Assembly (NCBI GenBank): GCA_001466705.2
Contig: LATX02000238.1
Span: forward strand, 186,001-250,000
DNA: 64,000 nt
Reading direction: 5' to 3'
Source: Moniliophthora roreri
Taxonomy: Eukaryota; Basidiomycota; Agaricomycetes; Agaricales; Marasmiaceae
A model generated the notes under the pieces. It saw only the letters and a list, made by a program, of their open reading frames with translations, was not told where the DNA came from and ran no database searches. The first letter of the stretch is position 1. Each line of letters begins with the position of its first letter. Positions 23,471-35,575 of the stretch are shown piece by piece. The position numbers and the translations under genes are program-made.

Positions 23471-24303
23471 ATGTCTACTGTCCTTTTCCAGATGGGAACA
23501 GATCCTTTTAACTCTCAATATCAAGATGCAGAGGGAAGGCTTGCGTTTACATTGTGAGTGTTCTCCGTCACCGCCCCGAAGAAAACCATGCTCACTGTGA
23601 CCTTTGGAAGATCTTTGGTCAGTCTCACTACCTGAATAACCACATTCCTATTACCTCGATACTTACTTTTGGCAATCCAGGCCTCTCAACATCCCAATCT
23701 AGTCATTAGGCTAACGCGCGAAACACCCTGGTCAACCCAGCATCCCACAATTATGGGACCTGAGAAGTCTTACTTCTACTTTGGTCCTCAGATGACACCC
23801 GGATATGTTATGTACGGGAATAATCATATCACAATCCCTATGTCCCACCTTTGTCGGATTCAAAGGGAAGGAAGCAAGTGAGTCGATGCTCGCCGCCTTC
23901 TTATGTCCTTATTTGTTCGTTATTGACCGAATCAACTCTTGAATGCCTTAGTTCTAGATATTTCACGGCTCAATCAGGAAAACACTACAAATGGAGAATC
24001 TCGCCTCACAGGATGGAGGTACGTGATTCCTATAAAGGATTCAGCTACACGGGTCAATTTGGGCGTTGGAGAGTCACGATCGTCCAAATAGGCAGCTATT
24101 TCTCATACTCGAAGCCAAACTGACTTTTTTCTGTTAAACAGTGTATAGACGGCCGAACATGCTTGGCAGCTTGGGAACTCCTACCGTTCCCCGAAAGCGA
24201 GTTTCAAGCTCGCGTGACATTAAGTCCAGCAGCTTTGGGCTTCATCACAGAAATCATGACTACACTCGTTCTAAATAGGATGTATCTATGGTCAAATTGG
24301 TGA
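23471..24303 (+). CDS. DUF6593-like protein, function unknown (171 aa)
   Basis: Five exons join in frame: 23471-23553, a 7-nt microexon 23611-23617, 23681-23877, 23952-24018 and 24142-24303. The product reads through [56 protein letters not shown] and [18 protein letters not shown], ending [16 protein letters not shown]. From memory this matches a basidiomycete-expanded family (DUF6593 type) with a conserved Y-[KR]-W core and a hydrophobic C-terminal helix. No catalytic residues are known to me. No signal peptide is visible. The family name is moderately sure, the gene itself more so; the microexon is required for frame but is the weakest part. Confidence 0.72.
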
Positions 24304-27300
24304 CCTCGTTCCCCTGCGATTGGCCACCTGTCCATAAGCTGCGTTCTGGGGAACTCCACACGGTATCACACGCGCAGTCCTGTCGGTCCTTGCTGTGATG
24401 GAAATCGTGGTTGTACCCCTGGTTATCACAGATTGCAAGAGGGCTCAGGCGCTCCATTCTCCCGATGAGTTGTCTCGTAACGCCATTTGACCATCAGCCA
24501 TTGAAGAATTCCATCAATCCAACCATATTCTCCAGCAGAACGCGCCACCACCGTCACCCGGATCCTTCACCCTGGATTTTGTTTTCGTTATGACTTTCTC
24601 CGATACCCATTTGTTTCCGTTCGAGTCTGATCTTATGCATACCACACAATCTGCCTTCTGCACACCTCCCCTACACATAAGAGTCGCATATCTCGCTGTA
24701 TTATAACCGTTCTCATTCATTCGAATTCACGGAACACCCACGACCGTTGACAATGGATCTTTCCATGATCTCGGTTATTTACTGTATACAGTACGACGAT
24801 TACACAGGTCTTCCCTCCACGCTCTAGGTCCAAGCTGCACTACTTGTTTCAATAGCGTTAATATTATTATTATTATTATTAAGTTTATGAGTCATAGATG
24901 CGCTGATGCATGGCTGTATCGTGGTCGGCTCGTGGTCATCGCGTGCGAAGGATTCGATTTCGGGAACACCTCCAGCTCTTGATCATGTTCCTTTTTTCTG
25001 ATGGGCGAATACGCTTCACGGGCGCTTAACGAGGATGGAGCGGCCTACAGTTTCAGTTTTTGGTTCCCGTCTTCCGAGCTATCCACGAGGGGGGAAGGAA
25101 TGGTAGTCAACGGTTACAGTTTCTGTGGTTTGAACTAACCTGTCGGTCTTAGCTGTGCGTAATGACTGACATATGACCCACGTCTGCTGACAATGCTGCC
25201 ATCGTGAGTAAATCAATTGAACCTGAAGACGCCCAGTTGTGTTCTCTTCAGCCACACAACGTCCCATCAAAACATCTGTAGTGCACGAAATATTTATGGA
25301 CGCCTCAGCCTCAGGAGCCACTAAGCTCAGGGGAATAACTGACTTGGCTAGGGACCGTGTAGTAAAGATGTCTATACGGACCTGACACTCACGGTGAGCA
25401 TGAGTTGTTGGGAAAGGGGATATCATGATGACTTATGCTACAGATAAGCAGGCATTCTCGTAGGCCTAGTACCACTGTCTCCTGAATTGATTGATACTGC
25501 TAAGTTACATTACCAATAGAAACCATGCCGGAACCAACTGAGATGAAAGCGCATACGAGTAAGTATTGCGGCGACTTTACTATTAAAGCCAAGCGCGTGA
25601 TTCATTTTCTATACCTCACTAGTGTTTCGACGTAAAACCGAAAGCGACCTAAGTATCAACCCGCGTTTGCACGAGGCCGCTGGGCTCATGATGGTCCGTG
25701 TTGGACGCCGGAAGTATAAAACCCCTGTTTTCGTGAATGGAAATACCAATCGTAAGCGGGCATGAGTTCTAAGTGACTCGTCCAAACCTCGCCACACATG
25801 ACCTATTGCCTTGGGCGCCCTGCAGATTGTTCGGCGATGCACCCGGCTTATACCGATACAGTAACGCAAAATGTCAGTCTTCCATTCCATTAAGGCCTAA
25901 CGCAACATACCGGGAGAGCGGCAAAACCGCTTAGGACGTTATGAACGATGAGCTTGGGAATTAATACCTCGAAAGCCCCATCTAGGGAATAGAATACATC
26001 GTGAGACTCGGTGGTGCTCGATTACAAGTCCTCTCAGCGCATTAACGTCTTGACGGGATCGAGCCGATTGCCGAATCGCTGCATGGTTCCTGGAAGCAAG
26101 CAAACAACGGGAACATCAATGAGTAGAAAACGATAAACATACTCGGGGAAAAAATCACTTCAAAGGACCTATGTCAATGTGATTCGAGGAGCAGAAGCTT
26201 CCCAAGTAACCGACGGTCCCTAGCGGGCCTTCGGTGCGTCGATACTTTCAACTCGAGTCCCTGGGTCCAGTGGCCGGAGAGTGAAGTAAAATCGACGTGA
26301 AGCAGCTCTCCATTTATCAGATGGGACGCGTGCGAGGAGTACATTGATAGTTTCCATGATGAACAAATTAGCAATCGGACTCCCAGGCTGACCAGCAGAA
26401 ACGTCTTCACGCGAGTATGTGCAAACGGTCTGGATCAGGAACTCCGGGTTAGAAGAAAAAGCTCCAAGCAGTAAAGTGCGTTCCTGTACGGATATAGTGA
26501 GCTCAAATGGCAAAGGGCTGATATTTGCAATCCAGAGTTCGTACATACCTCAACCTCAACGCGCAATGCTACGCCACAGGCAGGCACTGCTGCCCTTTGT
26601 TTTTTTTTTTTGGAAGCGCACTTAGCAACTGCATCCGACGGCGCCGGGCGGAGAACGAACCCTCGAAGGAAAGTCCTCACGTCCTTCCTTCCTCAAACAA
26701 ATCTTCAAAGGTTAGGTGGATGGCTTATAATTGAACACCCCGAGAGGGAGACTGAGGATACGCATTTCCACAGCTTCTTTCCCCCGCGTGTAAGAAGTTC
26801 ATGCATAAGACCTGTCGAAGATTCACAGCTGGAAGATACCCGGAGATCGCATCAGAGAAGGCATCATGCACGACCATTCCAGGTCGTTAATGAGTCAGGC
26901 GATTTACGACCTGAAGCCGGTGTCATACGATGGCCGCGGAACTCAAGTTGAAGGTCTGTAGAAACTCACGATGGAGGCGACACCGTGTCATTCTATTGAA
27001 TTTTCACGCTCATCATGTATTGCCTATAGATAGATCCCTACAAGGACGACCAACGCCCGATGGCAACATGAATATCTCCACTGGCAACATTTGAACGCAA
27101 TGCTATTAGCGCGTGATGCAACCGAAATGACGTCCGACCTACCAAGGTTTCGCTACTACTTCATGCAGCGCCGTAAGGCTAGATTCCATAAAACGGACCT
27201 ATAATCGGTCCTTCCACGATGATGGCAAGCATGTATAGACGAACAATGCTTGGCATAAGCAAGTGTGAATGCAGTTGCCAGATCGCTGTCAGAATCTGAC

Positions 27301-27425
27301 TGGAATTAAGGCTCGGATAAGAGGGGCGCAAAAGCATTGGAATTAAGTGGAGATAAGTACATCCGATGTGAGGTGTATTGGTGCTATAATGCCCGAAGCG
27401 GTTTCTCCATGCGTAGAAAACAAGT
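24304..27425. other. gene-poor region with an ATT microsatellite
   Basis: A short (ATT)n run lies near 24860-24881, and a 12-base T run near 26601. A 108-residue minus-strand frame at 26220-26546 (starting MYELWIANISPLPFELTIS) looks somewhat protein-like but has no recognised domain and no splice partners. Other frames are shorter or poorer. No gene is claimed. Confidence 0.4.
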
Positions 27426-28158
27426 TCATGAAACTATGAGGTGCTTGCTCTTGTCTTCCATTCTAGCTGGCAATATCCTCTGGCTCTCTTTCACCAGCTG
27501 CGTAGGATTCCAATTCTGGGGGAGTGTTCCATCGTGCCAACTACGCATGACATTGGCGTTCAAAATTCCGGATTCGGGTCCAGGGAATATACGAAGGCGT
27601 TCCAGTCGCCGGTCACGAAGCTTGTTCTTTGGAAGCATACCAGATACCGCATGTCGAATGATCTTTTAAGGCACATTCAGAGGGATAGGCGAGTCAGCCT
27701 CCCAGAATTGCACAAATGGTAGTAGTACGCACCTCTTCCGGTTTCTTGTCCATCATCTCTTGATACGGTGTCTCCTTCAGTCCTCCAGGATACATGCTAT
27801 GCCTCCGGTATAACAGCGACTTGTCTTTTCTTCCCGAAACCCGGATGTTCTTGCAGTTCGTCACAATTACATAGTCCCCGCAGTCAACTAGAATAGTTGA
27901 ATAGAAAGGATTCAATACAATTGTAACCTCTGAGCTTCGAAACACGCACCACTAGGGTCATATATGGGCTTGTGCTTTCCCATCAACACGAGAGCGATTC
28001 GTTCAGCCAGTTTTCCAAGTACACGTCCCGAGGCGTCCACTTGGTGCCATACTCGAGCGTAGGCAAGCGCAGTCTGTAGATGACAGAGAGTCACAGTCAA
28101 AAGAATTTCTCCGCAGAAACAACAGAATCTGGCATACATTACCAACTGCTTGCGACAT
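27426..28158 (-). CDS. MRPL23: mitochondrial large-subunit ribosomal protein uL13m
   Basis: Four exons (28147-28158, 27950-28073, 27733-27887, 27426-27662) give 175 residues of the L13 family, a structural protein of the mitochondrial large ribosomal subunit. Landmarks are [70 protein letters not shown], and [20 protein letters not shown], followed by a fungal C-terminal extension. The last three introns have unambiguous phases. The first exon (MSQA) requires a GTTGGT donor; a better-looking GTAATG donor three bases on would break frame, so the extreme N terminus is less certain. It is divergent from Nup42 with 118 bp between start codons. Confidence 0.93.
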
Positions 28159-28276
28159 GGAGACAATGGCAGAAATAAAAATTTAGGAAAGTGGTTTTGC
28201 AGTCACACGTGACAGTCACACCTTGGCGTCTTGAAGTTGCTGCCTCTTGCCACTTTCCTTGGAGTACAGGAAGATT
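28159..28276. promoter_or_regulatory. short bidirectional promoter between MRPL23 and NUP42
   Basis: Only 118 bp separate the divergent start codons, so the region must hold both 5' untranslated regions and promoters. No TATA box is evident. Palindromic CACACGTGACAGTCACAC-like sequence occurs near 28203-28221. Confidence 0.55.
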
Positions 28277-30219
28277 ATGGTGAGATTTGATCTTCATGCG
28301 CGGCTCCTCAATTCGAACTCATCACTACCCTAGGTCGTATGTACGTTCTTCTTGAAGGGTCAATGTCGATTCGGGGATCGGTGCAGGAATGAGCATCCAG
28401 CAAATGGGCAGGCACAAGGGAGCTTTGGAAGTGCGTTAGTCCCAGCATACCGTTCGGTGTATCTTGAACTAACTTTCCGCCCTCAGACCAGTCTTGGAGC
28501 AGTGGTGTGAACAAGGGATCGACAGATACGAAACCTACGCTCTTCACGTTTGTGACCAGTTCCTCAAATTCAATACCTGAAAGTTGATCGTTCGCAGTGT
28601 TGATTCTATAAGAAACGATATAACACCACATAATGACAAACCGTTATGGCCACTCTCCTCGTATGGTGTAGCAAAATATGAACAAAATCTTGTATCGGGT
28701 CTGGATGAATCGTTCGAAGAGCTGCGTTGCAAGGCCGCGACAGCAATGACTGCAGGAAACGTGAATCAATATGCAAGTAAAATCCTATACTATATAGTGG
28801 ACAGCACTGATTAATGGACCACTTATAACACTTACTTCTCCAGGTGCAGTACGAAACACAAAAAATAGCACAGGCAGACAAGTCATACACGGTACGTTTT
28901 TGGGACACTTCCCGAGATCTTGCTAACATTCATATCAGGATGCTCGGAATAACATTCAGCAAGCCTATGAGCAAGCAGTAAAACAGAGCTCTGTCGCAGC
29001 GATGCTCAATAATACGATAAGTGGCAACAGCGGAACCGCCGGCGGCGGTTTTGCGTCTACCTCGTCTGCCTTTGGCGCAGGTAGCAACAATGCCTCCACA
29101 AGCGCTTTTGGTAAATCTACGTTCGGCCAACCAACAGGCCAGTCCGTATTCGGGCAGCCTTCCCAGCCAACATCTGTCTTTGGACAGTCATCCCAACCGA
29201 AATCAGCGTTCGGACAGGCATCCCAGCCCACCTCCGTGTTTGGGCAAACATCGCAACCCACATCTGCCTTTGGGCAGACTTCACAGCCCACATCAGCGTT
29301 CGGACAGACGTCTCAGCCTACCTCGGCCTTCGGGCAGACATCGCAACCTACCTCAGCATTTGGCCAAACATCACAGCCCACTACTTCGGTCTTCGGACAA
29401 ACTTCGCAGCCAAGTTCGTCTCTCATTAAGCCGGCTACGGCGGGTGCATTTGGAGCGTATGCTAGCTCTGGTCCAAGTGCCTTTGGTACCAGTGCTACAC
29501 CAGCTGCATCAAGTGGATCCGGTAGTAGCGGTAGCTTTGCATCGTTCGCGAACCCTAGCGGCCAACCATCCGCATTTGGGGTCGGCACTGCTCCTTCGAC
29601 CTCCGCCTTCGGTTCTACGTCACCTAGCGCTCCATCTGCGTTCGGAGGAGGAGGTACCTTCGGTACTGCTCCAGCAAACGCAACAAATGCCCCAGCATCG
29701 ACGTCTGTGTTTGGATCAGCCTCAACTGCTCCGTCAGCATTTGGATCTTCAGTCACCCCTTCCGCTCCTGCTTTCGGTAGCGGTAGCGCCTTTGGTAATT
29801 CTTCAACAACTACGCCTGCTACAACCTCGGTCTTTGGCTCAGCGGCACCTGCTGCATCGGCATTTGGCGGAATGCCAGCTGCAACTTCTGCATTCGGGAG
29901 CAGCGCACTTTCAGCACCGTCTGCCTTCGGTTCGTCAGGAGGTGGTGCATTTGGATCCACCTCTGCGGCTACACCTGCATTTGGTGGTGGAAGCGCCTTT
30001 GGATCTGTTATGCCCGTAAAGAAGGCTTCTACGGCACCGGATTTCAAGGCCGCTACTGCCACTTCGCCTTACAAGCCTGGCAAATGTCCATACGACGCAC
30101 AATTGCCTGGGAATTATATGGCAGATGTTATCCCGAAAGGGGTACTGGAGGTATTCAAAGCAGAGAAGTTTGAGTGGGGCAATGTTCCTGAATGGATCCC
30201 GCCGGTCGAGTTGAGATAA
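28277..30219 (+). CDS. NUP42: nucleoporin Nup42-like: CCCH zinc finger, FG repeats, C-terminal Gle1-binding-type motif
   Basis: Six exons give 554 residues: 28277-28279, 28334-28430, 28487-28547, 28598-28772, 28844-28891 and 28939-30219. The N terminus VVCTFFLKGQCRFGDRCRNE-H is a CCCH zinc finger (C-x7-C-x5-C-x3-H). A conserved region follows (DITPHNDKPLWPLSSYG, GLDESFEELRCKA, then a helical ARNNIQQAYEQAVKQ). The middle is dominated by dozens of FG dipeptides, mostly S/T-x-FG. The end FKAEKFEWGNVPEWIPP resembles the motif by which Nup42 binds Gle1 on the cytoplasmic side of the pore during mRNA export. The first exon is just the ATG, and intron 4 has a GC donor (GCAAGT) needed for frame. The strong composition produces long false frames on both strands. 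Confidence 0.9.
29125..29412 (+). repeat. tandem FGQ(T/P)SQPTS(A/V) repeat within Nup42
   Basis: About nine copies of a ~30-33-nt unit encode an FGQ-x-SQPTS-type repeat. Copies differ mainly at synonymous sites, so the array is maintained as coding sequence. It may vary in copy number between strains. Confidence 0.85.
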
Positions 30220-32166
30220 CCTTTCCCTTTGACCCCATTCATGTATTCATTCTGTTATATTACGATCTTCGAGTACGCATTGTAAGTACATTATACTATC
30301 ATAGTATATGCAATGGTTATTTTTGACGTTCATCAGATTACCTGGCTCCAGCCTCCCGCCAATCAATTCGGCAAAGTTGAGGCCGCCGGGAATTTTTAGA
30401 TCGGATGGACGTCACCTGATGCATTCACCCATTGTTTCCATTGCATTGGGAACGTGCTGATACCCTTCTGCCTCGTTCAGACCTTTCACAAGACTCCATA
30501 GAAGGCTTAGTTCCCCCAAAGTTGCGACACAAACGAAGGGTGCGGATTCACTTCGGCTCAGTCGTGGTGTATCTATCCTGCATGATATCGGCCTTCCACA
30601 TGTTCAAAGATCATATGTTTGCGATATCGGCATACCCCTCTGTACTGCATCTGGATAAGCTACATTAGGCCTTATCCGAGTCCGATTCTCGAACGCTTGC
30701 ATTGTGCGATAAGAGCCTTTTCTGAGGTGATACCCCCTCAGACGATTGCTTCAACAGGTATCGGCGTCTCTGCGGCGTGAGACGAATCAGTGATCACTGT
30801 CCTGCTGGGTGGTAACGGAATGTAACCGAGTCTTTACCTCTACTATCGTGTCGCCTAAGCCAGAAGATTTCAAGTCAGCACTGCAAAACGCTCTCAATGA
30901 TCTTTGCAGCTCAGGAACCATACCGATATCATGTCGAGAAGAAGCTGTTCGTTAGGATGGACCTTGTGGTTGACCTTGGAAAGCGAACATCGGGCTCATC
31001 GCCCTGACGCCGACGAGCATATGGCACCTCATTCACTGTCTCGTAAGTGTTGTTTGTTTAATCTTACAACCTCTGGACTCATCGTCTTGCTTCCGATGAA
31101 TGTAAGGATTGTTGAGAGCTTTTCACGCCCCCCTAGCTCGATTCGGATTCAAGCAACAAGCATCAGTTACTCTGATACTCGAGGTCATGCTGTTCGCGCA
31201 GTCAAGTCTCCTGAGTACTTTTAGATTACCAGCGCCACGATATCATTCAGGCTGATATGACTGTTACGTGAAGTACGGCTCCGAGAGATAGTAAACAATG
31301 GAAATCGGAATAGTGCGTCACCTCGTTTTCTACCTCATGCTCAAATTCTAAACCAGCCTTCAGAGATTTGTGTTCACGTTCGGTATGAAGCCTGTGTTAG
31401 GAATCCCGGGTACCCGGTCCCTCCCAATCTAAAACAGCTTCAGGGTCTGGTGGCTGGTCAGCAGCAGTTTAGCAAGATGTCGAATTCAAAGTGATAATGA
31501 AGGACGTATGCTTTGGACGGCGTTCGCGGGCTTGACACTAGCTCATGTGTATCGTTTAGTTCAATTCAAAAAGCAGTCACGGTAAGTCACTGCTTATCTC
31601 CGCTCTTTGATTGCCTGGACACTCATACTGTCTATAGATTGAAGGGTATCTTATGACCTTTACGCGCCAGGCCTCCAGTGGTCCCGCATTAGTATCCTAA
31701 CAGAAACTGGTCCGAAGTCTCACCGCGCCGCTCCGAATCTTACCGTTTATGTCAGTTTTGAAGATTGTCGGTCCGTCCATACTTCCCAACCTAACTTTAT
31801 CAACCTTCTAATATTTCGAACTGCAACAGGTTTCGCAAATCTACATTGCAAGCAGAATCTAGGGTTCATGTGTTGATTTTCCCAACAAGTATGAACTCAT
31901 ATCAAGAGATCTGCCGCTATCATGCAATTCAACGCAACACAGTCGCATTATTCCTTTCCATGTGCGTTGCTTCACTACTAGCATGGCTTCTTGATTACTT
32001 ACATGCAATACGCTTTCCTTCTAGTTCTTCTTCATGTGGTTGATTCAACTCGTACCCGGAACTCAGAGATAACGGAGAAAGTTGCTGGTACTCAAAAGGC
32101 AGATCTCCTAGCCCTATGTCTCCCCAAGGTCTTCTGCATCTTTCCAGAGCCCTCTCCTTGGTCGAA
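30220..32166. other. intergenic between Nup42 and the M35 protease
   Basis: No supported gene was found in 1.9 kb. Frames at 30432-30668 and 30904-31224 lack domains and credible splice signals. The last few hundred bases are presumably the protease promoter. Confidence 0.45.
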
Positions 32167-33837
32167 ATGTACTCTCTGTCTCTTCTCGCTCTCCTTGCAG
32201 GCTCCGCCCTCGCTACTCCCTTTAAACGCTTTGATGGTCTCTCTGTTAAGGTTACGGGACCCTCGAGTAGCGTCGGCTCCATTGAGGACTTGAAGTTTAC
32301 GGCCGAAGTCACCAACACCGGTGCTGAGGCCGTCAAGGTTCTCAAATACAACACCATCCTCGACAACCTCCCCACTCGCTCTTTCACTGTTAAGAAGGAC
32401 GGAGAGGTTGTTCCTTTCACTGGTATCAAGGTGCGGCTGTCATAGCTTCCCATCTATGTTCTGAGACTAACCATTACCCTGCAGCTCACCGTGTCCCTTG
32501 AAAACAACGAAGAGGCGTTCACCACCATTGAGAGTGGACAGACCGTCACTGTTGAACATGAAGGTTGGTTTCCCTACTCTTCCTCCAAAAAGCAAAGCTG
32601 AAAGCGCTGATTGCAGTTGCCGATCTGTTCGACTTCGCCACTGCTGGTGCCGGAACATTCTCTTTTGAGCCCAGAACAGATCTCAAAGTTGCCGGCGTGG
32701 AGGAAGAGGCTGCCAACCCTGACGCCCTTTCCAAGGTCACCCTTGCTAGCCAGCCCATCGAAGTCACCGTCACCGGAGAGATCAGTGCCAACAAGGAGCT
32801 GAGGAAGAATGAGAAGCGTGCCGTTGTTAGTTGCTCCAACACCTCTCAGAGGTCATTCATCGATTCTAGGTTCGTCTCGCGTATCCTGTTTTTCGAGCTA
32901 GCTAACTCAGTCGCCTTTCAAACAGCTACACAGAAGCCAAGGTGATTTGGGAATATTTTTCACGTCTTTCATATCTGACGCCATGGATAGGCCCTTGCAA
33001 GGACAGCTGCCAGCTACGTCACCTCGCGTGGTGCTAGCGACAGTCTTTTCCAAGCTTACTACAAGACTAACTCTGCCTCCTCCATCGCCAACGTTTTCAA
33101 CGCAGTTGCCAGCGAGAGCGGAAGCAGGCCGTACGTTGATTCCACACGTGTAGCATGACTTGCGCTAACCAAACTTGATTTTCAGTCTGAGCTGCAGCGA
33201 CCCGTATGTTCATCGTATCTGCATCTCATGACGCACGCTCACCAAAATACTCGTACCCAGATACGGAGTTTGCACTGGCGGTGTTATTGCTTACACTGTG
33301 ATCTCCACTACCAACGTACGTGCGGATTGACTCTCCGTCCGTGAACTCTCTAATTTTTCCGCGCAGATCTACTTCTGCAGCATTTTCTACAACGAGGTTA
33401 CCACCAGCCGTCTCTGTTCGGGGACAACTGTAGCAAGCAGGAACATCAGATGAGTTTTTTTTTTCCCTCCTTCTACGAGAACTCTTATTAAATAAGAGTC
33501 TCTAATTTACAGGTGGAACTGTTCTCCATGAGGTGCGTGCAATTTTTGCTACTCTTCTGATCTGTTAGCTTAACAGCACTTGCAGCTTACTCACGCTCTC
33601 TCTGGCACTGATGATATTACCTGTGAGTTACACGAATCGGCTTTAAAGACAAACAGTCGCTGATGCAATGGTATAGACGGTTGCTCTGCTGATCAGTCCC
33701 TCTCTGCCTCAAACCAGCGGGCCAACGCTGACAACTACAATGTGAGTACTAAAGTCATGAAGTCTTAAGATGTGGTATCTCACAATGACCTTTTCCAGTG
33801 CTTCGCCACCCAAGTCTACGCCAGCACTCAGTGCTAA
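32167..33837 (+). CDS. secreted M35 metalloendopeptidase (peptidyl-Lys type), with a damaged splice donor
   Basis: A multi-exon gene encodes a prepro-protease of the deuterolysin/aspzincin family (M35), which digests protein outside the cell. MYSLSLLALLAGSALATP is the signal peptide. A propeptide follows (LSVKVTGPSSSVGSIEDLKF ... GEVVPFTGI). A KR site after LRKNE probably releases the mature enzyme starting AVVSCSNTSQ. The zinc motif HELTHALSGTDD gives two His ligands and the GTxD Asp. The mature part has paired cysteines and ends NCFATQVYASTQC. After ASRNIR (near 33449) the expected AG-G/GTGAGT junction reads AGATGAGT, as if two G were lost, so no normal donor joins it to GGTVLHE. This is either a real lesion or a sequence error. 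The upstream in-frame ATG at 32116 is not needed. Confidence 0.88.
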
Positions 33838-34037
33838 TGCAGAATGGGCAGAAAAATGGCTGAGTTCACGGCGATTTACTGTTGTGATTATTCGAAAGAA
33901 AACTGTCTGTATGTATAAATATCAATCAATTGTTCAAATAAGTATGACGGAAGTGGTGGGACCGGGAGGACGTCGCCCAATATGGCACCGGAAGCCGGCG
34001 TCACCGCTTATGCACCTCCGATCAAAATTGACGCCCA

Positions 34038-35489
34038 ATGACCTTGGCTTCATTTCTCTCTCGCAAAGTCTGCCTTGCTCCGAGTATTCGACAACATCTA
34101 CCTTCATTTTCGGCTCTAATATATCCTGGAAAGCACTCTCGCTTTATTTCTACCTCTAAAACACTCTCCAGTTTCGTCAAAAACGAGGTCGATAACGATG
34201 CGTTCAACCTTGGAAGTTACAGCGTGATTCTGCCAGAGGAACCCTATGTATTCGGTGTATCACACATAAAAACCCGAGAGGTACCGGAAACGATTCGAAG
34301 ACCACCTTATGCGATGAAGATTAAAGGCGCGCGCAAGCGACCCAAACAAGAAGCGAAGATTACTCTCGGTGGAAAAGAAGAGGAAAAACTACGGGAATCG
34401 AGTCGTTTGGCGAAGGATGTCAGAGAATTTGCTGGATCTCTTGTCAAGGTGCGGGGTATAGCTATTCTTCCAAACCAAAGGTCCTAATCATCTTTTCATC
34501 TAGGTCGGAGTGACGACGAACGAGATTGATGCCGCAGTGCACGAATACATTTGTTCTCATGGCGCATATCCTTCTCCATTACTATACGAAGGCTTTCCCA
34601 AGTCGTGTTGCACGAGGTGTGTTTGCTGCTGATGCTGAAATGGTCGATGACCCGAATCGGAGGCGCAGTGTCAATAATGTGATCGTACATGGGATTCCAG
34701 ACGAGTATGTACCGGATTTCTAATGTCCCTCTTCAGCTCTAACTTCGGTAATGTAGCCGACCGCTCGAAGACGGTGATATTCTCAACATCGACGTAACGG
34801 TCTATCTGGACGGATACCACGGAGACACTTCGCAGACATGGTTTGTAGGCGGCGTGGTGCGTCATCATTGGTCCACTTCTTCCTTCACTACTAACAAGGC
34901 AGTCGTTATAGGACCGACCAGGACGTGTACTATGGGAAATCACTAATAAAGCCTTACAAGCGGGTATTAACGCCTGTGGTCCTGGGAAACCGTTCAAAGG
35001 CATCGGAAGAGCCATACACGATCTCGTCAAGGAACCGTATGAAGGCTTAGACTTTTGTATATCGCAACAGTTCAGTGGTCACGGAATCAGTACCGGGTTC
35101 CACCAGCCGCCGTGGATTTGGCACCACCGTGAGTACCGTCACTACAATGTTGAGGACGTTCACCAATGTGATACTGGTAGCCAATGATGAACCGGGGATC
35201 ATGCAACCCGGACACTGTTTCACGATAGAGGTGAGCTTGAGTCTGGTATCGAGCAAGTCATGGGTTGACTGACCGGCCTCCTTTTAGCCGATTATCATTC
35301 AAGGCAACGATCCCAGTGGCTGGATATTTCCCGACGGATGGGCAGCTAGTACAGAGGTTGGTTGCGAATACTTGGTTCAATTCATATGTCTGACTCTGAG
35401 ATATGCTCCTGCAGAACTGTGCTCGTAGTGCTCAAGCAGAACATACAGTTCTCATTACCGAACATGGCGTGGATGTTCTCACCGAGTAG
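34038..35489 (+). CDS. methionine aminopeptidase type 1, mitochondrial
   Basis: This is the enzyme that removes initiator methionine from new proteins. The N terminus ([20 protein letters not shown], rich in Arg/Ser, no acids) looks like a mitochondrial targeting signal, and there is no N-terminal zinc-finger linker as in the cytosolic form. Domain landmarks across about seven exons are [95 protein letters not shown] and [16 protein letters not shown]. The two metal-ligand Asp, the His of GHGI and the two Glu are all present. It ends 86 bp from the convergent nitronate monooxygenase gene. Confidence 0.93.
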
Positions 35490-35575
35490 TGTCCATACGA
35501 GTAGATGGTGCACAGAAATACAATAAATTACGACAAAAATACACCGGGAAGCTAAAGAAGGGGTGTTTTGGATAA

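Noticed and set aside
26220..26546. 108-residue minus-strand frame starting MYELWIANISP
   Set aside because: It reads somewhat like protein but lacks a domain, a promoter signal or joinable exons; not enough to claim a gene.
29125..29412. CRISPR-like regular repeats
   Set aside because: The units are back-to-back coding repeats without unique spacers, in a eukaryotic gene.
29313..30062. 249-residue minus-strand frame rich in PNA and PKA repeats
   Set aside because: It is the antisense shadow of the Nup42 FG-repeat coding region; the repeat composition keeps several frames open on both strands (including a 332-aa plus-strand frame at 29021-30019).
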